Origin: Tranquillimonas alkanivorans
GTDB taxonomy: Bacteria > Pseudomonadota > Alphaproteobacteria > Rhodobacterales > Rhodobacteraceae
DNA: 64,000 nucleotides
Reading direction: 5' to 3'
Assembly (NCBI RefSeq): GCF_900115595.1
Contig: NZ_FOXA01000003.1
Span: 186,001 to 250,000 of the forward strand
Below, piece by piece: positions 51,575 to 60,404 of this stretch. The notes below the pieces were generated by a model, which saw nothing but the letters and a program-made list of their open reading frames with translations, was not told where the DNA came from and did no database searches. How positions within the stretch are numbered: the stretch's first letter is position 1; each line of letters opens with the position of its first letter. The position numbers were made by a program, and so were the translations under genes.

Positions 51575-51931
51575 ATGGCCGAAGGGTTCCTCACGACACA
51601 TGTTCTGGATACCGCCCGGGGCTGCCCGGCCGCCGGTCTCCGGATCGATCTCTATCGAATCGCGGGGCGGGACCGCGTGCATCTGCACAGCCTGTCCACC
51701 AACGCCGACGGGCGCACCGACGGGGCGATCCTGCCGACCGAGGATTTCGCACCCGGCACCTACGAGCTGGTGTTTCACGCCGGCGACTACCTGCGGGGGG
51801 CCGGACTGCCGGTGGATCCGGTGGCCTTCCTGGACGAGGTGCCGATCCGCTTCGGGATGAGCGACGACACGCATTACCACGTGCCGCTCCTGCTTTCGCC
51901 CTACGGCTATTCGACCTATCGCGGCAGCTGA
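51575..51931 (+). CDS. uraH: 5-hydroxyisourate hydrolase
   Basis: A 118-residue transthyretin-like enzyme. [17 protein letters not shown] at the N-terminus and the C-terminal [10 protein letters not shown] signature are diagnostic. It hydrolyses 5-hydroxyisourate, the product of urate oxidation, to OHCU. AAGGGGAGG precedes the ATG at 51575. puuD begins three bases after its stop. Confidence 0.95.
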   Translation: MAEGFLTTHVLDTARGCPAAGLRIDLYRIAGRDRVHLHSLSTNADGRTDGAILPTEDFAPGTYELVFHAGDYLRGAGLPVDPVAFLDEVPIRFGMSDDTHYHVPLLLSPYGYSTYRGS

Positions 51932-51934
51932 CCC

Positions 51935-53155
51935 ATGTACGATTTCGCTGTTCTGTGGGACTGGGCGGGTTTCGCCATCCGCTGGCTGCACGTCGTCACC
52001 GCGATCGCATGGATCGGGTCGTCGTTCTATTTCATCGCGCTCGACCTGGGCCTGAACCGCAACATTCCCGGTCCGGCGGATGGCGAGGAATGGCAGGTTC
52101 ACGGCGGCGGCTTCTATCACATCCAGAAATACCTCGTCGCGCCCGAGCGGATGCCCGAGCACCTGACCTGGTTCAAGTGGGAGAGCTACTGGACCTGGAT
52201 GTCGGGCGCCGCCCTTCTGATGGTGATCTACTGGGCGGGGGCCGAGCTTTACCTGATCGACCCGTCCAAGGCGGACCTCGCCATCTGGCAGGGCATCGCG
52301 ATCTCGGCCCTGTCGCTGACCATCGGCTGGCTGGTCTACGACTATCTGTGCAAGTCGCCGCTGGGCGAGCGGCCGACGGTGCTGATGCTGCTGCTGTTCG
52401 TGCTGCTGGTCGCGATGTCGTGGGGCTATAACCAGGTGTTCACGGGGCGCGCGTCGCTTCTGCACCTGGGGGCGTTCACCGCGACGATCATGACCGCCAA
52501 TGTGTTCTTCATCATCATGCCCAACCAGCGCATCGTGGTGGCGGACCTGAAGGCGGGGCGCAAGCCCGATCCGAAATACGGCAAGATCGCCAAGCTGCGC
52601 TCGACCCACAACAACTACCTGACGCTGCCGGTCATCTTCCTGATGCTGTCGAACCACTACCCGCTGGCCTTCGCGACCGAGAACGCGTGGATCATCGCGG
52701 CGCTGGTGTTCCTTCTGGGCGTGACGATCCGGCACTGGTTCAACACCCGCCACGCCCGCGCCGGCAGCCCGCACTGGACCTGGGGCGCGACCGTGGTGAT
52801 CTTCCTGGTCATCGCGTGGCTCTCGACCGCGCCGATGTTCGCTCCGATTGAGGCGGCAGAGGCGCGGCCGATGACGGCGGGCGAGGAGCAGTTCGCCGAG
52901 GCGGAGGGCTTCGACGAGGTCTATAATGTCGTGCTCGGCCGCTGCTCGATGTGCCACGCGCGAGAGCCGGTCTGGCCGGGCATTCGCTGGGCGCCGAAGG
53001 GCGTGCTGCTGGAGACCGAGGCCGACGTGGCGCGCCACGCGCGGCCGATCTATCTTCAGGCGGGCGTGACCCATGCCATGCCGCCGGCCAACATCACCTG
53101 GATGGAGCCCGAGGAGCGCGACCGGATCGCGGCCTGGTACCGCGCGGCGCGCTGA
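51935..53155 (+). CDS. puuD: Urate hydroxylase PuuD (membrane, cytochrome c-linked)
   Basis: A 406-residue protein with about eight membrane helices followed by a periplasmic cytochrome c domain. The haem c motif is C337-S-M-C-H341, with M382 (THAMPPANIT) as likely sixth ligand. Proteins of this type (PuuD, formerly DUF989) oxidise urate to 5-hydroxyisourate while passing electrons to the respiratory chain, instead of making peroxide as soluble uricase does. It follows uraH directly, so product and next enzyme are co-expressed. Confidence 0.92.
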   Translation: MYDFAVLWDWAGFAIRWLHVVTAIAWIGSSFYFIALDLGLNRNIPGPADGEEWQVHGGGFYHIQKYLVAPERMPEHLTWFKWESYWTWMSGAALLMVIYWAGAELYLIDPSKADLAIWQGIAISALSLTIGWLVYDYLCKSPLGERPTVLMLLLFVLLVAMSWGYNQVFTGRASLLHLGAFTATIMTANVFFIIMPNQRIVVADLKAGRKPDPKYGKIAKLRSTHNNYLTLPVIFLMLSNHYPLAFATENAWIIAALVFLLGVTIRHWFNTRHARAGSPHWTWGATVVIFLVIAWLSTAPMFAPIEAAEARPMTAGEEQFAEAEGFDEVYNVVLGRCSMCHAREPVWPGIRWAPKGVLLETEADVARHARPIYLQAGVTHAMPPANITWMEPEERDRIAAWYRAAR

Positions 53156-53178
53156 CGATCCTGCTGCGACGAATCGAA

Positions 53179-53225
53179 GGCCCGTTCCGGGCCTGCCTTC
53201 GGCGAGGATATTTCAGGACCGAAGA
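53179..53225 (+). repeat. Composite intergenic repeat, copy 2 (hairpin + GAGGATATTTC)
   Basis: Hairpin GGCCC-GTTCC-GGGCC (53179-53193), nine bases, then CGAGGATATTTC and GGACCGAAGA (53203-53225, one base between). The motif matches copy 1 at 45643-45665 in 22 of 23 bases. It lies 24 bases after puuD and may act in 3' end formation. Confidence 0.7.
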
Positions 53226-53274
53226 GGGGCAGGGGACGCCTGGGCCGTCGTTGCGATAAAGGGCCGCGCGGGCC

Positions 53275-53712
53275 TCAGCTTTCCATCCAGATCGTCACGG
53301 GGCCATCGTTGACGAGGCTCACGGCCATGTCGGCGCCGAAGCGGCCCTGCGCGACCTCGAGCCCCTCGGCCCGGAGGCGGTCGGCGAAATAGTCGTAAAG
53401 GCGCTCGCCCTCGTCCGGGGCCGCGGCGGTCGAGAAGCCGGGGCGGTTGCCGCGTGAGGTGTCGGCGGCCAGCGTAAACTGGCTGACGACGAGCACCGCG
53501 CCACCCGCGTCGCTTACCGATCGGTTCATCCGCCCCTCGTCGTCGCGGAAGATGCGCAGCTTGGCGACCTTTGCGGCAAGGCGGTCGGCCTGCGCTTCGG
53601 TGTCGCCCTGCATGGCGCAGACCAGGATCAGGAGGCCGGGGCCGATTTCCCCGATCGTCTCGCCGTCCACGTCGACCCGTGCGCCGGTGACGCGCTGGAG
53701 GAGGGCGCGCAC
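53275..53712 (-). CDS. dtd: D-aminoacyl-tRNA deacylase
   Basis: A 145-residue dimeric editing enzyme that removes D-amino acids (and glycine from tRNA-Ala) from tRNA. The catalytic [17 protein letters not shown] and the cis Gly-Pro motif [11 protein letters not shown] are intact. The GTG start at 53712 lies one base after the stop of the sugar kinase gene upstream, so the two are coupled. Confidence 0.95.
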   Translation of the reverse strand: MRALLQRVTGARVDVDGETIGEIGPGLLILVCAMQGDTEAQADRLAAKVAKLRIFRDDEGRMNRSVSDAGGAVLVVSQFTLAADTSRGNRPGFSTAAAPDEGERLYDYFADRLRAEGLEVAQGRFGADMAVSLVNDGPVTIWMES

Positions 53713-53713
53713 C

Positions 53714-54634
53714 CTACAGTTCCTCCCGCCGGGGCGGGCTCGCGCCGGCGCGGGCGACGGTGATGGAGGCGGCGCGGACGCCGAGGGCGAGCGCCGCCTC
53801 GATCGTTTCGGGAGAGAGGGTGGCGATCGCTTTCTTGCTCAGCGCGCCGGCGTCGGACAGCCCGGCGAGCACGCCGGCGTTGAAGGTGTCGCCCGCGCCT
53901 ACGGTGTCCACCACCGTCACCGGGCGCGCGGGGACGGCGACGGTATGTTCGGCGGTGTAACCGGTCGCGCCCTTGGCGCCCTCGGTGATGCAGACGAGCT
54001 TCGGCCCTTTCTGCAACAGGGCGCGGGCCAGCGCGGCCGTGTCGCCGCGGCCTTCAAGCCAGTGCAGGTCGTCGTCCGACAGCTTCACGATATCGGCGAG
54101 CGCGATCATCCGCTCGATCCGGGCGCGGTAGGTGGGCTCGTCGCGGACGAAGCCGGGGCGGATGTTGGGATCGATCATCGTGACGCGCACGTCAGCCTCG
54201 CGCGTCATCAGCGCCTCTAAGCTCGATCCGCAGGGTTCTGCCACCAGACTGATGCCGCCGAAGAACAGGGCGTCCACATCCGGTCCGAGCGCGGGCAGGT
54301 CATCCTCGGACAGCATCCGGCCGGCTGTGTTTTCGTCGTAGAAGGCATAGGTGGCCTGCCCCTCGACCAGTTGCACGAAGGCAAGTGTCGTGGGCCTGTC
54401 GCTCAATGCGGCGGGGCTGGCGTCGACGCCGCTTTTTCCGAGCGCGTCGGTGAGCATGGCTCCGAACAGGTCTGTGGACAGGCCGCTGAAGAAGCCCGTC
54501 GGCGCGCCGAGGCGACCGAGCGCGACGGCGGTGTTGAAGACCGCGCCGCCCGGGTAGGGTGCGAAGGCGCTTTCACCCGCCGTCGTCGTGCGGGGCAGCA
54601 TGTCGATCAAGGCTTCGCCGCAGCACAGGATCAT
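53714..54634 (-). CDS. PfkB-family carbohydrate kinase (fructokinase-like)
   Basis: A 306-residue ribokinase-fold sugar kinase. Glycine-rich [18 protein letters not shown] and the anion-hole/catalytic [19 protein letters not shown] are diagnostic. The nearest subfamily by memory is fructokinase (Frk). The start [12 protein letters not shown] at 54634 follows a perfect AAAGGAGGA; a longer open frame upstream has no family similarity. It is divergent from hsp20, sharing an upstream region with the FNR-type box. Confidence 0.88.
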   Translation of the reverse strand: MILCCGEALIDMLPRTTTAGESAFAPYPGGAVFNTAVALGRLGAPTGFFSGLSTDLFGAMLTDALGKSGVDASPAALSDRPTTLAFVQLVEGQATYAFYDENTAGRMLSEDDLPALGPDVDALFFGGISLVAEPCGSSLEALMTREADVRVTMIDPNIRPGFVRDEPTYRARIERMIALADIVKLSDDDLHWLEGRGDTAALARALLQKGPKLVCITEGAKGATGYTAEHTVAVPARPVTVVDTVGAGDTFNAGVLAGLSDAGALSKKAIATLSPETIEAALALGVRAASITVARAGASPPRREEL

Positions 54635-54703
54635 CGGCACTCCTCCTTTGGCCAGTGACAGCTTTATGGACGCCGGCGCGTCGCCGCAACCGCGCCGGCG
54701 CCG

Positions 54704-54717
54704 TTGACGCAAATCAA
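54704..54717. promoter_or_regulatory. FNR/FnrL-type binding site upstream of hsp20
   Basis: TTGAC-GCAA-ATCAA matches the FnrL consensus TTGAY-N4-RTCAA at all defined positions. It lies 64 bases before the hsp20 ATG, a position suitable for activation, and 70 bases upstream of the divergent sugar kinase. Confidence 0.65.
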
Positions 54718-54780
54718 GGCGGCGGACCACGCCGGGCGGAAGATGGGGGCGTTGGATGGACCAGTGGAAGGAGGTTCGAC

Positions 54781-55197
54781 ATGGTCGAGAAGACACATAC
54801 CAGCGGCTTCTGGCCGTCGCTCTACGACCCGCTGCGGCAGTTCGGAAGCCGCGTCGCGGAATGGATCGCCCCCGCATCCGAGGCGTCGAGCAAGAACAAC
54901 GCCTATACCATCGCCGTCGAGCTTCCCGGCGTGGAGGAGAAAGACATCGACCTGAGCGTGCAGGAGGGCATGCTGTCGCTGAAGGGCGAGAAGAAGACCA
55001 GCCGCGAGGAGAAGGGCGAGACCTGGTATTTCTCGGAGCGGCAGTACGGCGCGTTCAGCCGCTCGTTCCGCTTGCCGCCGGACGCCGACGAGACCAAGGT
55101 CGAGGCGGACCTGAGGGACGGAGTGCTGACGATCACGGTGCCGAAGAAGACGGCGTCCGAACCCGCGTCGTCCCGGGTGCAGATACGCAAGGGCTGA
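54781..55197 (+). CDS. Hsp20/alpha-crystallin small heat-shock protein
   Basis: A 138-residue holdase chaperone. The alpha-crystallin domain spans about residues 38-130: YTIAVELPGVEEKDIDLSVQEGMLSLKGEKK and a GVLTITVPKK beta strand. GGAAGGAGG precedes the ATG. The FNR-type box at 54704-54717 suggests induction under low oxygen. A GC hairpin (55220-55240) follows the gene. Confidence 0.93.
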   Translation: MVEKTHTSGFWPSLYDPLRQFGSRVAEWIAPASEASSKNNAYTIAVELPGVEEKDIDLSVQEGMLSLKGEKKTSREEKGETWYFSERQYGAFSRSFRLPPDADETKVEADLRDGVLTITVPKKTASEPASSRVQIRKG

Positions 55198-55219
55198 CGC
55201 GGAGAGCCGAGCATGGCGT

Positions 55220-55240
55220 CCGTCCGGCAGGGCCGGACGG
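55220..55240. terminator. GC hairpin between hsp20 and DUF2927 gene
   Basis: CCGTCCGGC-AGG-GCCGGACGG is a perfect 9-bp stem between two convergent genes. No T tail follows on either strand, so termination is uncertain. Confidence 0.45.
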
Positions 55241-55293
55241 GCGCGCTGGCCGCAAGCGATGGAAACTTGCTGCGAGAGGGGCGCCGCGTCGCC

Positions 55294-56250
55294 TCAGCTC
55301 TCGGGAAGCAGTTCGGCGGCGACCTCGGCGGCGCGGAGGCGCGCCGTCTTTGCGTCCATACCGGGCTCGAGCCGGTCGTCGTAGAGGATGCGCAGGAGGT
55401 ATTCGTCGTGCGTGGTCAGCAGGCCGAATTCCTCGTCGTCGTTGAAGACCGAGGGACGGGCGGCGGGGCTGTCGTTGGACAGGCCCAGCCCTTGGGCGAG
55501 CTCTTCGTGGATGCACGACAGGCGCAGGAGGTCCGGGTGTTCGCCGCGAATGATGGCCACCGCGCGGGTATAGGCGCCGCTGTCGTCCGGATCGAGCGCG
55601 AAGACCAGGCAGTAGCTGGTGCGCGGGAGGTCGACGACCGTCTCGATCGCGGCCTCGCTCATCCCCGGAATCAGCTTGCGCAGGCGGGGGCCAAGCGCGC
55701 GGCGCTCAGGCTCGTTCACGACGAAGACGTTGAAGTTGCCGCCCGACGGGACCTGCCGGATGGGCAGGCTGGTGACACGGGACAGACGGTCGGCATAGGC
55801 CGAGATAGCGTTGCGATCGCGCACGCGCTTGTCGCGCGGGACGGTGTCGCCGAACTCGACCTGCATCTCGATGGGTGTTTCCCAGCGGTGCAGGCGGCTT
55901 TCGGTCTGGCGCGCGACGATGCGGCCGCCTTCGGTCGCGTATTCCTCGAACAGCGCGATGCGCACGAAGTTTTCGACAAGCTGCCGCTCGGTGAAGGGCG
56001 TGTCGGGGCCTCCGCCGTCGGTGCGCAACAGGCCCTGCGCGACAAGGCTGTCCTGCACGCTGCGGTAGTATTGTTCGAGCTGCCGGCTCTCCGCCGTCTG
56101 TTCCGGGCGCGCCGGCTCGACCGGCGCGGGCAGCTTGGCCGGGCGCTCGGGCGGGCGCGGCACCGGTTCGACCGGGGCGATCACGTCGCAGGCGGCGAGA
56201 CCCAGAAGGGCGGCGGCGACGCCGGGCAGGAGGAAGCGCGAAAGATGCAT
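55294..56250 (-). CDS. DUF2927 lipoprotein
   Basis: A 318-residue lipoprotein. The lipobox LLGLAAC places the lipidated cysteine at residue 21. A proline-rich linker (about 27-50) precedes the DUF2927 domain, which contains CIHEELAQGLGL, a pattern resembling an HExxx zinc-peptidase helix. Function unknown. It is the last gene of a four-gene unit with TelA, XpaC and a small membrane protein; six bases separate it from telA. Confidence 0.78.
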   Translation of the reverse strand: MHLSRFLLPGVAAALLGLAACDVIAPVEPVPRPPERPAKLPAPVEPARPEQTAESRQLEQYYRSVQDSLVAQGLLRTDGGGPDTPFTERQLVENFVRIALFEEYATEGGRIVARQTESRLHRWETPIEMQVEFGDTVPRDKRVRDRNAISAYADRLSRVTSLPIRQVPSGGNFNVFVVNEPERRALGPRLRKLIPGMSEAAIETVVDLPRTSYCLVFALDPDDSGAYTRAVAIIRGEHPDLLRLSCIHEELAQGLGLSNDSPAARPSVFNDDEEFGLLTTHDEYLLRILYDDRLEPGMDAKTARLRAAEVAAELLPES

Positions 56251-56256
56251 GGACCC

Positions 56257-57447
56257 TCAGCGGCCGGGCACGGCGGACCCGGTGGCGGCGCCGGTCTTTC
56301 CGCCCTGCCTGCGGGCGGACGCGAGCGCGGTCTTCAGGTCGGCTTCCATCTTCTCCAGTTCCTCCTCGGCGGCGGCGCGGCGGCTCTTGCCCTCGTCGGC
56401 GATCTGCAGGCTTTCCTCGATGGCGGCGATCAGGTCGGAATTGGCCTGCTTCACCGCCTCGATGTCGAAGACGCCCCGCTCCATCTCCTGCCGCACCTCG
56501 CGATTCGAGTCCCGCAGGTTTTTCGCGTTCGCCGTCAGAAGATCGTTGGTGAGGTCGTTGGCCTCTTTCACGGCGCCCGCGGCTTCGCGCGAGCGGTGAA
56601 TGGTCACCGACTGCGCAAGCTGGGTTTCCCACAGCGGAACCGTGTTGACGAGGGTGGAATTGATCTTGGTGACCAGGCTCTTGTCGTTTTCCTGTACCAG
56701 CCGGATCGACGGGAGCGACTGCATCGTGACCTGGCGCGTCAGCTTCAGGTCGTGCACCCGCCGTTCCAGGTCGTCGCGGGCCGCCCGCAGGTCGCGCAGC
56801 TGCTGCGCCTTCATCACCGCCTGCTCTTCGGGGGCGGCGTCGACCCCGGCTTCGAGCGCCGGGATGTCGGCCTCGTCCAGCCGGCGCAGCTTTTCATCGC
56901 CCGCCGCGATGTAGAGCGCGAGTTCGTCGTAGAAGGCCAGTGTCTTGTCGTAGAGGATGTCGAGCGCCTTGATATCCTTCATCAGCCGATGCTCGTGGGT
57001 CAGAAGCCCGTCGGTGATGCGATCGATCTGGGCCTGCACCTCTTCGTAGCGGGCCGTGAACTTCGCCAGCGGCGACATGCGGCCGGTGATCTTCTCCCAC
57101 CACGACCGCTTGCGGTTCAGGTCCAGCTCCTCGGTCGAGAAGCCGCGCAGGGTCGAGACGATCTCGCGCAGCGAATCGCCGGCCGGGCCGATGTCTTTGT
57201 TGCGCACGTCGGCGAGCATGGACTGGCTGATCTGCTGAAGCTCGGCCTGCGCCGCCGACCCGAATGACACGACGGAGTTCGAATCGTGCAGGTCGATCTC
57301 GTCCATGCGCTTCTCGATCTCGGCCGCGCGGGGGGAGTCCGGGGCGTAGCCGGGCGCGTCCCGGCGGGGGGTGTCGAGTGTCACGGCGTTCAACTCCTCG
57401 AGCTCCCGGACGGTTTCCGTGGCTTTCCTGCGGACGTCGTCGGACAT
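56257..57447 (-). CDS. telA: TelA-family toxic-anion resistance protein
   Basis: A 396-residue soluble, mostly helical protein of the TelA/KlaA family linked to tellurite and other stress resistance in plasmid and genomic islands. Conserved segments include WWEKITGRMSPLAKFTARYEEVQAQID and VTMQSLPSIRLVQENDKSL. No membrane helix is seen. The start MSDDVRRKATE at 57447 follows GAGG. It directly follows xpaC (34-base gap), the usual TelA-XpaC pairing. Confidence 0.87.
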   Translation of the reverse strand: MSDDVRRKATETVRELEELNAVTLDTPRRDAPGYAPDSPRAAEIEKRMDEIDLHDSNSVVSFGSAAQAELQQISQSMLADVRNKDIGPAGDSLREIVSTLRGFSTEELDLNRKRSWWEKITGRMSPLAKFTARYEEVQAQIDRITDGLLTHEHRLMKDIKALDILYDKTLAFYDELALYIAAGDEKLRRLDEADIPALEAGVDAAPEEQAVMKAQQLRDLRAARDDLERRVHDLKLTRQVTMQSLPSIRLVQENDKSLVTKINSTLVNTVPLWETQLAQSVTIHRSREAAGAVKEANDLTNDLLTANAKNLRDSNREVRQEMERGVFDIEAVKQANSDLIAAIEESLQIADEGKSRRAAAEEELEKMEADLKTALASARRQGGKTGAATGSAVPGR

Positions 57448-57481
57448 GATCCTCGCCTTCTGCCTGCCTTGCCGTAGCCTA

Positions 57482-58339
57482 TCATTTTTCCAGCACGCCT
57501 TCGCGCCCGAGCCTGTCGCGCAGGACCTCGATTTCGATATCCAGATCCGACCGGTCGTCGAGCAGCATCCGCTGCGTGCGCGCCGCGAAGCCTTCCTCGA
57601 GATCGTCGAGAAGCGAAAGGTAATCCGCCCGCGCCTGCGCGTCCCCGGAGCGGGCATAGAGGTCCGCGAACTTCGTCGTCGCGTCCCGTGCCCCCAGAAG
57701 ATAGACGCCGAGGTAGCGGCGCGCCGAGGGCAGATCGCGCGGATCCTGCTCGACCGAGCGGCACATCTCGCGCGCGGTGGTCTGAAACCGCGCCACCCGT
57801 TCGGCCAGCCGGCGGTCGTGCAATTGCCCGATGGCCTGTGACATGGCGGACAGGTGGCTCTCGGCCTCGTCCACCACGCGGGCGACGCGGTCGGACTGCA
57901 TGCGGTCGATGCCCTCGGCGCGCTTGTCCGACAGCGGGTCCGGCCCGAAGGCCATGACGTGCAGCCCCGCGCCCAGGATGGCGAAGATGATCGCGTCCAG
58001 CGCCGTCCCGTCGCCGAAGCCCGCCAGCGCCAGCGCGCCGCCGGTCAGGGCGCTGCCGAACAGCTTGCGCGGAATGGCAGGGCGCTTGGCAACGCTGCGC
58101 GCCTCGTACGCCTCCTGCGCGTGCAGGCCCTCGCGCGTCAGCCACGCCGCCGCGATCAGCAGCCCCCCGGCCGCCAGGTGCAGCGCCAGGCCCGCCGGGT
58201 CCTGCCAGAACGCCGACAGGATCAGCGGGGCCGAGGACAAGAACAGCAGGTTCACGCGCCCGCCCGCGCGGGTCCGTCGCCGTCGCGGCATGCGGGAGGA
58301 GGGCGCGCGCGGCACGCCCGTGTGGTCGGGCCGGGCCAT
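57482..58339 (-). CDS. xpaC: XpaC-family membrane protein
   Basis: A 285-residue protein with three or four N-terminal membrane helices (within residues 30-130) and a helical cytoplasmic C-terminus. It matches the family called 5-bromo-4-chloroindolyl phosphate hydrolysis protein (XpaC), which is a regular partner of TelA and not a proven phosphatase. The ATG lies one base after the stop of the 66-residue membrane protein gene. Confidence 0.8.
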   Translation of the reverse strand: MARPDHTGVPRAPSSRMPRRRRTRAGGRVNLLFLSSAPLILSAFWQDPAGLALHLAAGGLLIAAAWLTREGLHAQEAYEARSVAKRPAIPRKLFGSALTGGALALAGFGDGTALDAIIFAILGAGLHVMAFGPDPLSDKRAEGIDRMQSDRVARVVDEAESHLSAMSQAIGQLHDRRLAERVARFQTTAREMCRSVEQDPRDLPSARRYLGVYLLGARDATTKFADLYARSGDAQARADYLSLLDDLEEGFAARTQRMLLDDRSDLDIEIEVLRDRLGREGVLEK

Positions 58340-58340
58340 C

Positions 58341-58541
58341 TCAGCCGCTCCCGCCGAAGACCGAAACGTATAGGATCAGCGCCATGAGCAGCGCGAACGA
58401 CAGTTTCTGCACGCTCTCCCCCTGAGTGGGCGCATCGTCGGCACCGGCGTCACCGCGCACGGCCCGCCACCCTGCCGCCACCAGCGCCAGAAGCGCGATG
58501 AGGCCGGACAGAACGAGGACGGCGAGAACGAGACGAGCCAT
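58341..58541 (-). CDS. Small two-helix membrane protein in the telA operon
   Basis: A 66-residue protein with two predicted membrane helices (about 2-24 and 48-64) separated by an acidic loop. No family recognised. It starts with ATG at 58541 and is separated from xpaC by one base, so it belongs to the same transcript. Possible partner of XpaC at the membrane. Confidence 0.65.
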   Translation of the reverse strand: MARLVLAVLVLSGLIALLALVAAGWRAVRGDAGADDAPTQGESVQKLSFALLMALILYVSVFGGSG

Positions 58542-58606
58542 GACACCTTTTGCCGGATGCGGGTTGACGTGCGCTCAACCTAGGAACTGCCGCGCCCGGT
58601 TGCCAG

Positions 58607-59431
58607 CTAGGACCGGCGAATTCGCTCGGCCCGGCGCTCAGCAGCGAGCCTCCGACTATAGCGCGACTGGATGATCTCGACCGCGAACAGCACGATGACC
58701 GAGAAGTAGAACGTGGTCTTCGACATCGGGATCAGGTCATAGCCGAAGACGCGGATCTGCAGGCTCTCGTCGTGCATCGCGTGCGCCGCGGCCGGCCCGG
58801 CCTCGCCCAGAAGCACGACACCCACGATCAGCAGGATGAACATGCCCAGCACCTCGTACATCCGGTTCTTCTCGAGAAACAGCGTGACCGTCTCGGCAAG
58901 AAACAGCATGACCACGCCCGAGGCGATGATGGCGATGGCCAGCACCACGAAGACGTCGGTGATCGCCAGCGCCGACAGCACCGAATCGAACGAGAAGATC
59001 AGGTTCATCGTAACGATCAGCGCGATCACGCCCCACGCCGACTTGCCCGACTTGTTGTCCACGTCGGCGTCCAGATGCTCGACCGACAGCATGTGGGCGA
59101 TCTCCTTCACCGCCGTGTACATGATGAAGATGCCGCCGATGATGAAGACGCAGGTGGCGAAGTTCACGCCGCCCTCGATCACGCCGGTCCAGTCGAGCAC
59201 GAAGAACGGCTCGGACAGCGCCTCGATCAGCTCGACCATCACGAACAGCAGCACGACCCGCAGGATCACGGCGATGATGATGCCCCAGAAGCGCACCGCC
59301 TTCTGCTGCGCGACCGGGGCGCGCTGGCTTTCGATCGAGATGTATAGAAGGTTGTCGAAGCCCAGCACCGCCTGCAGGAAGAGCAGCATCAGCAGGTTGC
59401 CCGCGTTCTCCAGCGTCAGAAGGTCCGTCAT
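58607..59431 (-). CDS. TerC-family integral membrane protein
   Basis: A 274-residue protein with about seven membrane helices. TerC features are GFDNLLYISIE in the first helix and MNLIFSFDSVLSALAITD in the middle, with the acidic residues proposed to bind manganese or other metal ions. TerC proteins take part in tellurite resistance and in metal export to exoenzymes. It lies directly upstream of the telA/xpaC unit on the same strand (65-base gap). Confidence 0.9.
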   Translation of the reverse strand: MTDLLTLENAGNLLMLLFLQAVLGFDNLLYISIESQRAPVAQQKAVRFWGIIIAVILRVVLLFVMVELIEALSEPFFVLDWTGVIEGGVNFATCVFIIGGIFIMYTAVKEIAHMLSVEHLDADVDNKSGKSAWGVIALIVTMNLIFSFDSVLSALAITDVFVVLAIAIIASGVVMLFLAETVTLFLEKNRMYEVLGMFILLIVGVVLLGEAGPAAAHAMHDESLQIRVFGYDLIPMSKTTFYFSVIVLFAVEIIQSRYSRRLAAERRAERIRRS

Positions 59432-59496
59432 CTCGCCGCTCTCCTTGCCCGGTCAATGGGTTGCATGATGCAGAACCCCGGCCCGGCGGCAAGGTT

Positions 59497-60270
59497 TCAG
59501 CGGCGGCGGCGAACCTTGCGCTCGGGCTTCTGCGGCGTCTCCTTCAGGCCCAACTGGTCGCGCAGCACGCGCGGCTTGACCTCCTCGACCGCCCCGGGCT
59601 TCAGATCACCCAGCCGGAACGGCCCGTAGCTCACGCGCAGCAGGCGGTTCACGGGCAGCTCGATCGCCTCCATCGCGCGCCGGATCTCGCGGTTCTTGCC
59701 CTCGCGGATGGCGACCGTGAGCCAGGCGTTCGCCCCCTGCTGCCGGTCGAGCGTGACCGTCATCGGCTGGAACCGCTCCCCCTCGAGCGTCAGGCCCCGG
59801 CGCAGAGGCTCGAAATCGGCATCCTTCGGCGCACCCTTCACCCGCACGCGGTACTTGCGCAGCCAGCCGGTCGCCGGCAGTTCCAGCTTGCGCTTGATGC
59901 CGCCGTCGTTGGTCAGCAGCAAAAGGCCCTCGGAGTTGATGTCGAGCCGCCCGACGCTCATCACCCGCGGCATCCCCTCGGGCAGCTTGTCGAAGACCGT
60001 CTCGCGCCCCTTCTCGTCGCGCGCGGTCGTGACCAGGCCTGCGGGCTTGTGATAAAGCCACAGCCGCGGCGCCTCGGCCTCGCCGACCTCCTTGCCGTCG
60101 ACGGTGATGCGGTCCTTCTCCGTCACGTTCAGCGCGGGGGAGGCAATGGTCTTGCCGTTCACCGAAACGCGTCCGGCCTCGATCATGCGTTCGGCCTCGC
60201 GCCGGCTGGCGACGCCGGCGCGGGCGAGAACCTTGGCGATACGCTCGCCGGGAGGAGGGGTCTGGCTCAT
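59497..60270 (-). CDS. rluB: 23S rRNA pseudouridine synthase (RluB/RsuA family)
   Basis: A 257-residue enzyme that isomerises uridine in rRNA. Residues 8-60 are an S4 RNA-binding domain (ERIAKVLARAGVASRREAERMI), and D110 in SVGRLDINSEGLLLLT is the catalytic aspartate. Basic tail PERKVRRRR. The start MSQTPPPGER at 60270 is chosen; an ATG at 60282 is possible. RluB is the best match, although RluE or RsuA-like specificity cannot be excluded. Confidence 0.88.
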   Translation of the reverse strand: MSQTPPPGERIAKVLARAGVASRREAERMIEAGRVSVNGKTIASPALNVTEKDRITVDGKEVGEAEAPRLWLYHKPAGLVTTARDEKGRETVFDKLPEGMPRVMSVGRLDINSEGLLLLTNDGGIKRKLELPATGWLRKYRVRVKGAPKDADFEPLRRGLTLEGERFQPMTVTLDRQQGANAWLTVAIREGKNREIRRAMEAIELPVNRLLRVSYGPFRLGDLKPGAVEEVKPRVLRDQLGLKETPQKPERKVRRRR

Positions 60271-60319
60271 GCCGCGACCCATACCGCGCGTGCTCGCCCG
60301 GGAACAGCGGCAATGGGGC

Positions 60320-60340
60320 TTCCTCTTGCTGAAAATACTC
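60320..60340 (-). repeat. GAGTATTTTC-type intergenic repeat, copy 2
   Basis: On the minus strand, GAGTATTTTC, A, GCAAGAGGAA. Differs by one base from the copy at 50017-50037. It lies in the divergent gap between rluB and tadA. Confidence 0.65.
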
Positions 60341-60404
60341 ACGGCCCGCCCTCCGCGGCCCACGCGCCCCTTGAGCAGGCGCGCGCCACGGGGCAATCAG
60401 GGCC

